The position numbers and the translations under genes are program-made. The notes under the pieces are model-generated. The model was not told the origin of the DNA. It worked only from the letters and a program-made list of their open reading frames with translations, and searched no databases. Shown here one piece after another: positions 16,392 through 24,888 of a stretch of 36,676 bases of DNA. The DNA is taken from positions 293,718 through 330,393 of the forward strand of contig NZ_CH672376.1 in assembly GCF_000153105.1 (NCBI RefSeq), in the 5' to 3' direction. The stretch is from Blastopirellula marina DSM 3645. Lineage in GTDB: Bacteria; Planctomycetota; Planctomycetia; Pirellulales; Pirellulaceae. Positions within the stretch are counted from its first letter, which is position 1, and each line of letters opens with the position of its first letter.

Positions 16392-17024
16392 ATGAAGCGA
16401 TTGACTGCACTGAGCCTGTTGATGTTGGCCCTGACGGCTGTTTCGGTCCGTGCTGCGGATGACGAAAAGGGCTGGGTCTCGCTGACCGATGGCAAGAGCT
16501 TCGATGGTTGGAAGATCAACGAGAACGAAAAAGCTTGGAGCATCAAAGATGGCGCGTTCGTCGCCAAAGGCAGCCGTAGCCATTTGTTCTATGTCGGCGA
16601 CGACAAGCCGTTCAAGAACTTCATTTTGAATCTCAAAGTGATGACCAAGAATAACAGCAACGGCGGCGTCTACATCCACACCAAGTACCAGGATGAAAAC
16701 TGGCCGAAGCAAGGTTTCGAATGCCAGGTGAACAACAGCTACAACTCGGACCCGCGTAAGACCGCGAGTCTGTACGCCGTCAAAGACGTCGCCGAAGCTC
16801 CGGCCGGCGATGACGAGTACTTTGACTACACGATCGAAGTCAAAGACAAGACGGTGAAGCTGTCGATCAACGGCAAGCTGGTCAATGAGTACACCGAACC
16901 GGCTGACGCCGAAGCGGGCAAAGATTTTACCCGCGTCTTTGACAAAGGAACCTTCGCGCTGCAAGCGCATGATCCCGGCAGCACGGTTTACTACAAAGAC
17001 ATCCGCGTGAAACGTCTCCCGTAG
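16392..17024 (+). CDS. DUF1080 (3-keto-disaccharide hydrolase-type) protein, secreted
   Basis: 210 residues from ATG 16392, with GGAG about 6 bases upstream; a TTG four codons earlier is unlikely. Signal peptide MKRLTALSLLMLALTAVSVRA. The remainder is a single DUF1080 jelly-roll domain: GWVSLTDGKSFDGWK at the start, FILNLKVMTKNNSNGGVYIH, FECQVNNSYNSDPRKTASLY, WxDYTIEVKDKTVKL-like strand (FDYTIEVKDKTVKLSING) and GTFALQAHDPGSTVYYKDIR at the end. The family is a concanavalin-like fold; some members hydrolyse 3-keto-glycosides. Periplasmic. It ends in a strong terminator, so it is separate from the oxidoreductase that follows. Confidence 0.92.
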   Translation: MKRLTALSLLMLALTAVSVRAADDEKGWVSLTDGKSFDGWKINENEKAWSIKDGAFVAKGSRSHLFYVGDDKPFKNFILNLKVMTKNNSNGGVYIHTKYQDENWPKQGFECQVNNSYNSDPRKTASLYAVKDVAEAPAGDDEYFDYTIEVKDKTVKLSINGKLVNEYTEPADAEAGKDFTRVFDKGTFALQAHDPGSTVYYKDIRVKRLP

Positions 17025-17056
17025 GGGACCAACTCGCTGAAATAGCAGCAATCGAA

Positions 17057-17087
17057 AGCCGTCGGCGGTATGCCGGCGGCTTTTTTT
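17057..17087 (+). terminator. Intrinsic terminator after the DUF1080 gene
   Basis: AGCCGTCGGC (17057-17066), loop GGTAT, GCCGGCGGCT (17072-17081), then seven Ts. Ten base pairs with one G-T. It also argues against any start of the next gene before 17087. Confidence 0.92.
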
Positions 17088-17183
17088 GTGGCGTCTCGGC
17101 TGTTTCTTTGCCTTCCGATTCAATTTACAATAAGCGAAATAGAAATTTCCCGCCCCAATCCCTACCTTTCTGGAGTCTTTCGC

Positions 17184-19247
17184 GTGATTCGATCCATCGC
17201 ACTGTGCGCCATGCTGTTGGCGACCTGCTTCACCGCTCGACTAACGGCGGCCGAAAAGAGTTATGACGTCGTCATTTATGGCGGCACGTCGGCCGCGATC
17301 GCAGCGGCCGTGCAGGTCAAACGAATGGGCAAGTCGGTGATTGTCGTCTCGCCGGACGTTCACTTGGGCGGACTCACCAGCGGCGGACTCGGCTGGACCG
17401 ACAGCGGCGACAAGGCCGCGATCGGCGGCATCTCGCGCGAGTTCTATCAGCGCGTCCGCAAACACTACGACGATCCTTCCGCTTGGCGTCAGCAGAAGCC
17501 GGAGCAGTATAGTCGCTACAAGAAAGAGGAAGATGCGATGTGGGTCTTCGAACCGCATGTCGCGGAACAAATCTTTGAAGACCTGGTCGCCGAGTACAAA
17601 ATTCCGGTCGTTCGCGACGCCTGGCTCGATCGCGAAAATGGCGTCGTCAAACAGGATGGCAAGATCGTCTCGATCAAAACCCTGGATGGCGAAACCTACC
17701 GCGGCAAGATCTTCATGGATACGACCTACGAAGGGGATTTGATGGCGGCCGCCGGCGTCTCGTACTTTGTCGGACGCGAAGCGAACAGCGTCTATGACGA
17801 AACGATGGACGGCGTGCAAACGGCTCGTGCACGCTCGCATCAGTTTGATTATCCGGTCGATCCCTACGTCACGCCGGGCGATCCCAGCAGCGGTTTGCTC
17901 CCCAAGATCTCGGCCGATCCGCCGGGCAAAGATGGCGAAGGAGACAAGAAGCTGCAGGCCTACTGCTTCCGCACTTGCTTGACCACTGCCGAAGACAACA
18001 TGGTTCCTTTCCCGAAACCGGAAGGCTACGACCCGCACGATTACGCGCTGCTGGCGCGCTACTTGGCCGGCGGTTGGAAAGGGGTCTTCAACAAGTTTGA
18101 TCCGGCCCCCAACTTCAAAACCGACGTCAACAATCACGGCGGTTTCTCGTTCGACAACATCGGCATGAACTATGATTATCCCGAAGCGACCTACGAACGC
18201 CGCAAAGAGATCATTCAAGAGCACGAAGATTATCAGATCGGTCTACTCTATTTCCTGACGAACGACCCAAGCGTGCCGGCCGATATTCAAACGCGGATGA
18301 AGAAGTGGGGGCTGTCGAAAGATGAGTTCGTCGACAACCACAACTGGCCGCATCAGCTTTACATTCGCGAAGCGCGGCGGATGGTCAGCGACTTTGTCAT
18401 GTCGGAGCAGTACCTGAGAGCGCTGAAGCCGACGCCGGAGTCGATCGGGCTGGGCTCGTACAACATGGACTCGCACAACACGCAGCGTTACGTTGACGCG
18501 GAAGGAAACGTCCGCAACGAAGGAGACATTCAGGTCAGCCCCGGCGGCGCCTACCCGATCAGCTATCTTTCGATCGTGCCGAAGCGGGACGAGTGCGAAA
18601 ACTTGTTGGTGCCGGTCTGCGTTTCCTCGTCGCACATCGCCTATGGTTCGATCCGCATGGAGCCGGTCTTTATGATCCTGGGGCAATCGGCCGCGACGGC
18701 CGCCGTGCAAGCGATTGAAGGAGACAAAGCGGTGCAGGACGTGAAGTACGACGAACTGAGCGAACGCTTGTTGGCCGACGGCCAAGTGCTGGAGATGGCT
18801 CGCAAGCCGAAGCGATCGACGGTTGTCTTGCGTGCCAAAGACCTGCCGGGAACCGTGATCGACGACGTTGACGCCAAGACGGTTGGATCCTGGGGCGAAA
18901 GCAGCGTCGTGCAGCCGTACGTTGGCAGCGGCTATCGCTTTAGTGACGCCAAGACGAAATCCAAAGCGACGATCGCGTTCAGCACGAAACTGAAGCCGGG
19001 CCGTTATGACGTTCGCGTCTCTTATTCGCCCAACGCCAATCGGGCCAGCAATGTGGCGGTCGCGATCAAGTCGGGCGGCGCGTCGCACACGGCGGAGCTG
19101 AACCAACGCGAGAAGCCGGAGCATGACAAAGCGTTCACTTCGGTCGGACAGTTCGAGCTCGACGGCGAAACGACGGTCACGATCAGCAACGACGGGGCCA
19201 ACGGTTTTGTGATTGCCGATGCGGTCTCTTTTGTGCCGGTGAAGTAA
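17184..19247 (+). CDS. Secreted FAD-dependent oxidoreductase with C-terminal golvesin-like domain
   Basis: 687 residues from GTG 17184, chosen because GGAG lies 8 bases upstream, a signal peptide follows (VIRSIALCAMLLATCFTARLTAA) and earlier in-frame starts fall in the preceding terminator. A Rossmann FAD-binding motif is at about 28-55 (DVVIYGGTSAAIAAAVQVKR), then GGLTSGGLGWTDSG, MDTTYEGDLMAAAGVSYFVG and MDSHNTQRYV, as in the FAD_oxidored family common in planctomycetes. Residues 556-686 form a beta domain (PYVGSGY, YDVRVSYSPNANRASN, ELNQREKP, FVIADAVSFV) strikingly like residues 33-170 of the DUF1549 protein at 1429. Substrate unknown, perhaps carbohydrate (inference). Confidence 0.9.
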   Translation: MIRSIALCAMLLATCFTARLTAAEKSYDVVIYGGTSAAIAAAVQVKRMGKSVIVVSPDVHLGGLTSGGLGWTDSGDKAAIGGISREFYQRVRKHYDDPSAWRQQKPEQYSRYKKEEDAMWVFEPHVAEQIFEDLVAEYKIPVVRDAWLDRENGVVKQDGKIVSIKTLDGETYRGKIFMDTTYEGDLMAAAGVSYFVGREANSVYDETMDGVQTARARSHQFDYPVDPYVTPGDPSSGLLPKISADPPGKDGEGDKKLQAYCFRTCLTTAEDNMVPFPKPEGYDPHDYALLARYLAGGWKGVFNKFDPAPNFKTDVNNHGGFSFDNIGMNYDYPEATYERRKEIIQEHEDYQIGLLYFLTNDPSVPADIQTRMKKWGLSKDEFVDNHNWPHQLYIREARRMVSDFVMSEQYLRALKPTPESIGLGSYNMDSHNTQRYVDAEGNVRNEGDIQVSPGGAYPISYLSIVPKRDECENLLVPVCVSSSHIAYGSIRMEPVFMILGQSAATAAVQAIEGDKAVQDVKYDELSERLLADGQVLEMARKPKRSTVVLRAKDLPGTVIDDVDAKTVGSWGESSVVQPYVGSGYRFSDAKTKSKATIAFSTKLKPGRYDVRVSYSPNANRASNVAVAIKSGGASHTAELNQREKPEHDKAFTSVGQFELDGETTVTISNDGANGFVIADAVSFVPVK

Positions 19248-19279
19248 CGTCAGAGTCGCGACACAATTTGACATGCAAG

Positions 19280-19314
19280 CGCCGCCAGGATCCAATCTTG
19301 AGCGGCGTTTTTTT
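19280..19314 (+). terminator. Intrinsic terminator after the FAD oxidoreductase gene
   Basis: CGCCGC (19280-19285) and GCGGCG (19302-19307), extended by a G-T and two A-T pairs, followed by seven Ts (19308-19314). It directly precedes the next gene's candidate ATGs. Confidence 0.8.
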
Positions 19315-19986
19315 ATGGGATCGATGAATAAGATGCTCCCTGCCAACGATCTCCAGACGGACAATCCTAGCCGCGTAACCACGTTTGACGGCAAGGCCGC
19401 TTTGCATGGATACATCGCGACGGTTATCACTCTGGCCGCGATCGGCGTCCTGGTGCTGTGGATCAGCGACGTGCTAGGCGTTGCTCTGTTGCCGCAGGAC
19501 CAACCATCGGCAAGCACAACTACTGTGGGATTTCTGACGCTGCTGTTCAGTCTGATGGCGGCGTGGTTCTGGCGACTCTACGCAATTCGGAAGCGACCGC
19601 TGCTGCGGCTGGGGCGCGAAGGGATCGAAGTGAATCTGGGCGTCGCGATCATCAAGAGCTTTCCGATGCGAATGCTGACGGCGTTTGGCCTGCTGCGGGC
19701 TCGCTTTGGCTGGATCCCGTGGTATCAACTGCGACGAGTCGAAGCTCGGCCGTCGGTCAGCGAATATCACGCTAAAGCCGGCAGTACGGGAGGCCTGGTC
19801 CTGGAAGGAAGCGTTTTGATGATGCATGCCAACGGCCCGAATCCGACCGGCGTCGCGCTGGCCGAGTCACTGGCGATTCTGACCTCCGAATTTCAATCAA
19901 CGCCAACTCAAGTCGCCGCGAAGATTCAGCCGTATCTCGACGATCCCCAGCTGCGCCAAACGCTTCCCAGCTTGTTTGGATCGTAG
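19315..19986 (+). CDS. Two-helix membrane protein, unknown function
   Basis: 223 residues if begun at ATG 19315; ATGs at 19324 and 19333 are equally possible, and anything earlier lies in the terminator. Two hydrophobic segments (IATVITLAAIGVLVLWISDVL and FLTLLFSLMAAWFWRLYA) are followed by a cytoplasmic-looking domain: RPLLRLGREGIEVNLGV, then WIPWYQLRRVEARPS, VLMMHANGPNPTGVALAESL. This order (two helices, then a strand-rich part with a G-I-E and W-x-x-W-Y pattern) resembles PH-like membrane proteins of the STM3941/YdjC-neighbour kind, but I cannot name a family. Full length appears intact. Confidence 0.72.
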   Translation: MGSMNKMLPANDLQTDNPSRVTTFDGKAALHGYIATVITLAAIGVLVLWISDVLGVALLPQDQPSASTTTVGFLTLLFSLMAAWFWRLYAIRKRPLLRLGREGIEVNLGVAIIKSFPMRMLTAFGLLRARFGWIPWYQLRRVEARPSVSEYHAKAGSTGGLVLEGSVLMMHANGPNPTGVALAESLAILTSEFQSTPTQVAAKIQPYLDDPQLRQTLPSLFGS

Positions 19987-20112
19987 TACGTTTCGCTACG
20001 GAGCAGGAGATTGCGCATCCTGGCTTAGACGACAAGTGCGTGACAGCGGACGGGGTGATCGTGTCGCTCGACAAAGAGGACGAGAAAGAAGCGCCGTCAG
20101 AAAATCGACCGC

Positions 20113-20736
20113 CTACCAACGAACCGGACGGTTCATAATCTCATTCAAAATAATCACCTTCCGCATATCGCTGGGGTTGCGGAACATCGCGGCTAGTTCG
20201 GCGGCGGCGGTGGCCGATTGGCGTTTGCCTTCCGCTTCTTCCATATCACCGAGATCGTAGTCGAACGCTTCCGGCTCGCGGGCTGGTTCGCGCGCCGCTT
20301 GCAGATACGTTTCGACTTCGTCGGTATAATCCTCGCCGTGCGAGGGGAGCGCCTCTTTGGGCGTATCGGCGAGATGGCTGGGAAGTTGGTCATGCGCCAT
20401 GAGCGTCGGCAGCGGTTGGACCATTTCCGCTTCGACCATTTCATGCTCAGAAGCGTAGGCGGGTGGAGCTTCGCCCCGTTGGTCGCGATTGGCTCGCTGC
20501 AAGAAGTCGGAGATTTCCGATTCGAGATCGTTGCCTCCTCCTTGCTGTGGACGGGGCTTTTGCGGCGTTCTCGGCGGGCGAGGAGTCTCCCGATTCCGGC
20601 CGCTGTCGCTTTGCGTGGTGCTGCCGCCGAACATCTTTAGGATTGCCGGTCCGACGACAAACAACAGCACGATCGCGATCTTGATGATCACGTCGAGGTC
20701 GATGCCAAGCAGGATTGGGATTTGCAACATTTCCAT
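20113..20736 (-). CDS. Single-span protein downstream of floA, planctomycete-type
   Basis: 207 residues. A short N-terminal hydrophobic helix (DVIIKIAIVLLFVVGPAILKM) is followed by a Pro/Arg/Gln-rich linker (about 50-68), then a charged, probably disordered region and a compact C-terminal helix pair (AAELAAMFRNPSDMRKVIIL, NEIMNRPVRW). It starts 15 bases after the floA stop, so it is the last gene of the nfeD-nfeD-floA cluster. It is not YqfB. The conserved-looking C-terminus and membrane anchor suggest a partner of FloA in membrane microdomains (inference). Family not named. Confidence 0.75.
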   Translation of the reverse strand: MEMLQIPILLGIDLDVIIKIAIVLLFVVGPAILKMFGGSTTQSDSGRNRETPRPPRTPQKPRPQQGGGNDLESEISDFLQRANRDQRGEAPPAYASEHEMVEAEMVQPLPTLMAHDQLPSHLADTPKEALPSHGEDYTDEVETYLQAAREPAREPEAFDYDLGDMEEAEGKRQSATAAAELAAMFRNPSDMRKVIILNEIMNRPVRW

Positions 20737-20751
20737 CCACCTCGTCAGACG

Positions 20752-21792
20752 TTACTTGGTCGGATTGGAACTGGAGAGCGCGATCGATTTTCGCATGTCG
20801 GTATCGGCCTGGACGTTACGCAGCGAATAGTAGTCCATGATGCCGAGCCGGCCCGACTGAAACGCTTCGGCCATCGCTAGCGGGACTTCCGCTTCGGCTT
20901 CGACCAAGACGGCTTTGGCGTTTTCGATCTCGGCCATGTTCTCACGCTCGGCGGCGACCGCCATGGCGCGTTTTCCTTCGGCGCGAGCTCGAGCGACGCG
21001 GGTATCGGCTTCGGCCTGGTCGGCGCTCAAGCGTGCGCCAATGTTCTCGCCGACGTCAATATCGGCGATGTCGATCGAAACGATCTCGAACGCGGTGTTA
21101 TGATCCAAGCGACGCGCGAGCACCGTCTTGGAGATCATGTCGGGATTCTCGAGCACGACCGAATGGGTTTCGGCCGAGCCGATCGCGCTGACGATACCTT
21201 CGCCGACGCGGCCGATGATCGTTTCTTCGGTGGCGCCGCCGATCAGCTTTTGCAGGTTGGCCCGCACGGTGACGCGAGCTTTTACCTTCAACTGAATGCC
21301 GTCTTTGGCCACCGCGTCCAGCGAAGGTCGCGCCGATCCGCGGGGCGGGCAGTCGATCACTTTCGGATAAACGCTGGTTTGAACCGCTTCCAGCACGTCG
21401 CGCCCGGCGAGATCGATCGCGGTCGCTTCGCGGAAGGTCAATTGAATCGTTTTCGCTTTGTTCGCCGCGATCAACGCGCGAATGACTAGCGGAACATTGC
21501 CGCCGGCTAGAAAGTGGGCTTCCAGCGCTTTGCTGGTGATGCCGGTGCTTTCACCCAGACCGGCTTGCACGGCCATGATTTTGCTGCGGACGATCGTCTT
21601 GGGATTCACTTTACGGAACGACATTCCGATCAAGTCCCAGATGCCGACGCCGGCCCCGGTCCAGATTGATTGAATCCAAAGCCGAAAGTAAAAGGCCATC
21701 ACGCCGAAAATGATCAGAAAAACGACCGCGACAACCAACATCCCAAAGATGATCAAGGGAGTAAAGTTATCCAAAAAGTCCGCGATTAACAT
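20752..21792 (-). CDS. floA: Flotillin-like protein FloA
   Basis: 346 residues from ATG 21792, close to the 331 of Bacillus FloA; the frame stays open 15 codons further without similarity. One membrane hairpin/helix near the N-terminus ([20 protein letters not shown]), then the family sequences [97 protein letters not shown] and the long Ala/Glu-rich flotillin helix ([20 protein letters not shown]), ending [20 protein letters not shown]. It scaffolds functional membrane microdomains. It lies in the usual nfeD-floA arrangement. Confidence 0.96.
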   Translation of the reverse strand: MLIADFLDNFTPLIIFGMLVVAVVFLIIFGVMAFYFRLWIQSIWTGAGVGIWDLIGMSFRKVNPKTIVRSKIMAVQAGLGESTGITSKALEAHFLAGGNVPLVIRALIAANKAKTIQLTFREATAIDLAGRDVLEAVQTSVYPKVIDCPPRGSARPSLDAVAKDGIQLKVKARVTVRANLQKLIGGATEETIIGRVGEGIVSAIGSAETHSVVLENPDMISKTVLARRLDHNTAFEIVSIDIADIDVGENIGARLSADQAEADTRVARARAEGKRAMAVAAERENMAEIENAKAVLVEAEAEVPLAMAEAFQSGRLGIMDYYSLRNVQADTDMRKSIALSSSNPTK

Positions 21793-21866
21793 GGTGATTA
21801 ACTTCTCACTCTCTAGTGTCGGGGCGAATCTCCGCACTCATGTTTAATCTGGTTGGGTAGCGCAAG

Positions 21867-22460
21867 TCAAGCGAACGGATCCTCGAACGAGTCGATTCCC
21901 AGCGAGTCAATCGGTTGCCTGAAAGGATCGTCGGCGGCTGTGTTGTCGGCGGCGGTCGCAGCGCCGGGCGACTGGTCCTCGGCTCGAACGACGACGATTC
22001 GGGTCCCATCGACTTCGACCACTTCGATTTTCTCGCCCGATTCGATCGCGCCCGACTCGCTGATGACGTTCCAGCTTTCCCCTTCAATATCGGCGTAGCC
22101 GCCAGGCAGCAGCGTGCAAGTCGCGACGCCCAGCTTGCCAACCAGGCGGGTCAAATGCTCTTTTTCGGCCTCTTCTTCCTTCGTATGAGCAGGAGTATTG
22201 AGCAGGACCAGCTTGCCGATGGGGGTGTGGGGCCAAAACTTGACCGCCATCCCAAAGACCACCGGCATCGCGATCACCGCGACTCCTAAGAAGATCGTGC
22301 CAACGGTGGGCCCGCAGTAGTAATAGGCCCAGCCGATCGAACTGAGCATCGTGAAGAACGCGAGAACGCCCAAGATGCCGGCTGAGGGAAGCAGGAACTC
22401 GAGGAAAATCAGCCCCAGGGCGATCACCATCAGGATCAGCGCAAAGTAAATCGGCGACAT
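21867..22460 (-). CDS. Short NfeD-family membrane protein (OB-fold)
   Basis: 197 residues. Several hydrophobic helices (YFALILMVIALGLIFLEFLL, ILGVLAFFTMLSSIGWAYYY, TIFLGVAVIAMPVVFGMAV) precede a soluble OB-fold domain: LVGKLGVATCTLLPGGYADI, GESWNVISESGAIESGEKIE, VVEVDGTRIVVVRA. This is the NfeD1b-type architecture that partners FloA. The C-terminal 45 residues are acidic and low complexity (AADNTAADDPFRQPIDSL). It lies between the long NfeD gene (41 bases) and floA (74 bases), consistent with one transcript. Confidence 0.93.
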   Translation of the reverse strand: MSPIYFALILMVIALGLIFLEFLLPSAGILGVLAFFTMLSSIGWAYYYCGPTVGTIFLGVAVIAMPVVFGMAVKFWPHTPIGKLVLLNTPAHTKEEEAEKEHLTRLVGKLGVATCTLLPGGYADIEGESWNVISESGAIESGEKIEVVEVDGTRIVVVRAEDQSPGAATAADNTAADDPFRQPIDSLGIDSFEDPFA

Positions 22461-22501
22461 CTCTATTTTCCTGCAAATATCCTACGGGATGCGCTCTGCG
22501 A

Positions 22502-24649
22502 TCACTTGGGCCGCACGATGAGATAATTCCCACGGGCCGAAACGGCGATCAATTCGGCGCCACGGGGCGCGAAACCTGTTTCGCATGTCACGTTGACCAG
22601 CTCGCGGCCAAACTTCGCTTTGCCGCCGGGGACCAATTGCGACTGCGCCACGCCGGTTTGTCCAACCAGATGCGTCAGGTCGACAATCATCTCGCGACGA
22701 TTTTGCTCTTCCGCCGACTCTTCGTCCGGAGGTTGTAACATTGTATCGCGCAAATAGGGGACGTATGGCACGATATGCTTGGCGAACATCATCGCGGCTC
22801 CCATCGCGGCGATCACGATGAAGATGTTCGCGAGCGAGTAAGGAACCTGGTCGAGCTGATAGTCGGTCTGCGGCCAGATAAAGGTTTGGCTGGCCAGGAC
22901 GACCGAGCCCAGGATCATCGCGCCGCCGCCGAGCCCGAAAATGCCAAAGCCCGGCAACACGAAAATCTCGACCAAGACAAAGCCGACGCCGCCGACAAAC
23001 AGCAGCACTTCCAGCCAACCGGCGGTGCCGCTAAGAAATTGACTCCAAAAGTAAAAGCCAAAGCAGATCGCCGACATGAAGCCAAAGATGCCGATCCCCG
23101 GCGCTTGCATCTCCATGATGAGCGCCGAGATGCCGATAAACAAAAAGAACCAAGCCAAGCCGGGATGAGCCAGCGCGTCGATCAGTTGATGCGCCCAGGT
23201 GCGGACCGGGGTCGAAATCTCGCCGCTCACCCCATAGCGCCGCGCGACGTCGGTCGCATCGGCGGCGATCGCATCGACTAGGCGCAGATCAAACGCTTGA
23301 CCGCCGGTCAGCTCGAGCGGTTGACCGGCGATGGTGATGACTTCGGTTTGCTCCCACTGGTCGGGGGCAATTTGTTGCTGCAGCTCCTCGGCGCAGAAGA
23401 GCGCGGTGAGCCCTGATTGCTTGTGGCGATAGTTGGCGACCTCCAACTGCGGATCGCACATCGCCGCCCAGGCCGACCAGCGCCGCTGTTTCTTTTCGCC
23501 CACTTGAATCAAAAAGTTGCGAACGTCAGTCGTTCCTTGCTCGCTGTATTGATAGGCTCCGGCGCCGCCGACGAGGGAGTCGGTCGCGACGACAATTTCG
23601 TCACAAGCGAAAGCGACAATCGCGGCGTTGCCGGCGGCTTGTTGTTTGATTAGCGCCACGGTCCGGACTTCGGCCGGCTGCTTCATCAAATAGTTCATCA
23701 GCGATTCGACCGCGACCGGATCGCCGCCGGGCGAATCGATTTCGATTAGGACCAGATTCACCTTGTCGCTAACTTCGCTCTGAATCAGCCGCATCAGTTG
23801 TTGAACTTGATTGTTGGTGACGCCGCCGCTCAATTTGACTTGCGTCGCTTTCCAATCACGTTCCAACGAATAGTCGAGTTGCAGTTCGACATCCGGCGCC
23901 GCCAATTGCTCGGCCAATTGCTGTCGCGACTCCGCCAGATGGCTGATGAGCTGATACTTCAGACGCAAATCGCGACCGGTGAAAATCGCAAGTTCGCCGG
24001 CCGAGACAATTTTCTCGCTCTTGGCGACTTCGCCTGCTTTTTTCATTTCGTCATATTTTTCACCGGTGACGAACTGCCGATCATTGACGCGAAAGACTTG
24101 CGTTTGTCGATCGAGCATCCCCAGGGCGATCGCCGCTGGCAGCGAGTTCCGAAAACCGGCGATCTCTGCATACGCTTGCCGCATCGTCGCCGAGATCGAC
24201 TTCTCGAGGATGCCGGCGTCGCCGATCTGGGCGTCGGGGGCCATGATGATTTGTTCGCAGGCCAGCGGCAGCAGCACCGCGTGCCCGGTGACCGACTCGG
24301 GCAAATAAGCGACGGTGCGAACGCGACTCATTTCGGTCGAGGTCAAAAAACGAGCGAGAGCGAGACAACGCTCAAATTGGCTTGCATCGGCCGAACCGCC
24401 GCGTCCGGGTCGCATTTCTAGTATGAGCACCGGCCGCGGCTCGATCGTGGGGAGCGCCTGCAAGGCGCGCTCGATGCTTTGTTGAATCGCGACATCGGAC
24501 GAGCCGGCGATCGGCAACGAAACGCGGACGCGCGCCGCTTGACGCGGCGCGTCGTCTTGAGCGCGCAGCGGAACCGCCAGCATGCCGACGACCAAAACGA
24601 ACATGGTCGAAAGCAGCAGAGGCCGCTGCGAGGGGACTCGTGTTTGCAT
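22502..24649 (-). CDS. Long NfeD-family protein with two ClpP-like domains, serine probably lost
   Basis: 715 residues from ATG 24649 (GGAAAG upstream). Signal peptide to about residue 30. Two ClpP/crotonase-like domains follow, about 48-180 and 270-365. The second keeps IDSPGG (304-309). Aligning to the canonical NfeD protease motif (A-A-S-A-G-T ... A-A-D), the nucleophile position appears to be Gly122 in the first domain (TGHAVLLPLACE) and Gly340 in the second (AGNAAIVAFACD). Five membrane helices lie at about 497-624, with an OB-fold NfeD domain at 657-714 (LVGQTGVAQSQLVPGGKAKF). The NfeD identity is firm; loss of protease activity is inference by hand alignment. First gene of the FloA cluster. 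Confidence 0.93.
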   Translation of the reverse strand: MQTRVPSQRPLLLSTMFVLVVGMLAVPLRAQDDAPRQAARVRVSLPIAGSSDVAIQQSIERALQALPTIEPRPVLILEMRPGRGGSADASQFERCLALARFLTSTEMSRVRTVAYLPESVTGHAVLLPLACEQIIMAPDAQIGDAGILEKSISATMRQAYAEIAGFRNSLPAAIALGMLDRQTQVFRVNDRQFVTGEKYDEMKKAGEVAKSEKIVSAGELAIFTGRDLRLKYQLISHLAESRQQLAEQLAAPDVELQLDYSLERDWKATQVKLSGGVTNNQVQQLMRLIQSEVSDKVNLVLIEIDSPGGDPVAVESLMNYLMKQPAEVRTVALIKQQAAGNAAIVAFACDEIVVATDSLVGGAGAYQYSEQGTTDVRNFLIQVGEKKQRRWSAWAAMCDPQLEVANYRHKQSGLTALFCAEELQQQIAPDQWEQTEVITIAGQPLELTGGQAFDLRLVDAIAADATDVARRYGVSGEISTPVRTWAHQLIDALAHPGLAWFFLFIGISALIMEMQAPGIGIFGFMSAICFGFYFWSQFLSGTAGWLEVLLFVGGVGFVLVEIFVLPGFGIFGLGGGAMILGSVVLASQTFIWPQTDYQLDQVPYSLANIFIVIAAMGAAMMFAKHIVPYVPYLRDTMLQPPDEESAEEQNRREMIVDLTHLVGQTGVAQSQLVPGGKAKFGRELVNVTCETGFAPRGAELIAVSARGNYLIVRPK

Positions 24650-24888
24650 CGAGACTTTCCGCAAAGTAGTTTCGCTCCGCCGTCGCCGCAGGCAGAAATC
24701 AAATTCGTCCAATAAGCATTCGTCGCTAGACGCTTCAACTTTCCGACAATTCGGCTTACGAATTATAGATCGTTACAAATCGCGGGCCAACAAACGAGTC
24801 GCAATCGGTACGAACTGCGAAAATAGGACAACCAGGGCGTCGGCGAAGTTCAAGCGATTCTCGCGGCGCCGCCGCGTGGGAAAAGGCG

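Noticed and set aside
16155-17123. Long minus-strand open frame (322 codons) opposite the DUF1080 gene
   Set aside because: It mirrors a clearly recognisable secreted DUF1080 protein and its terminator; the translation is Arg/Val/Phe-rich without any domain pattern.
18243-19517. Minus-strand open frame (424 codons) opposite the FAD oxidoreductase
   Set aside because: Antisense shadow of a GC-rich gene; Arg/His-rich composition, no motifs, and it crosses the terminator at 19280-19314.
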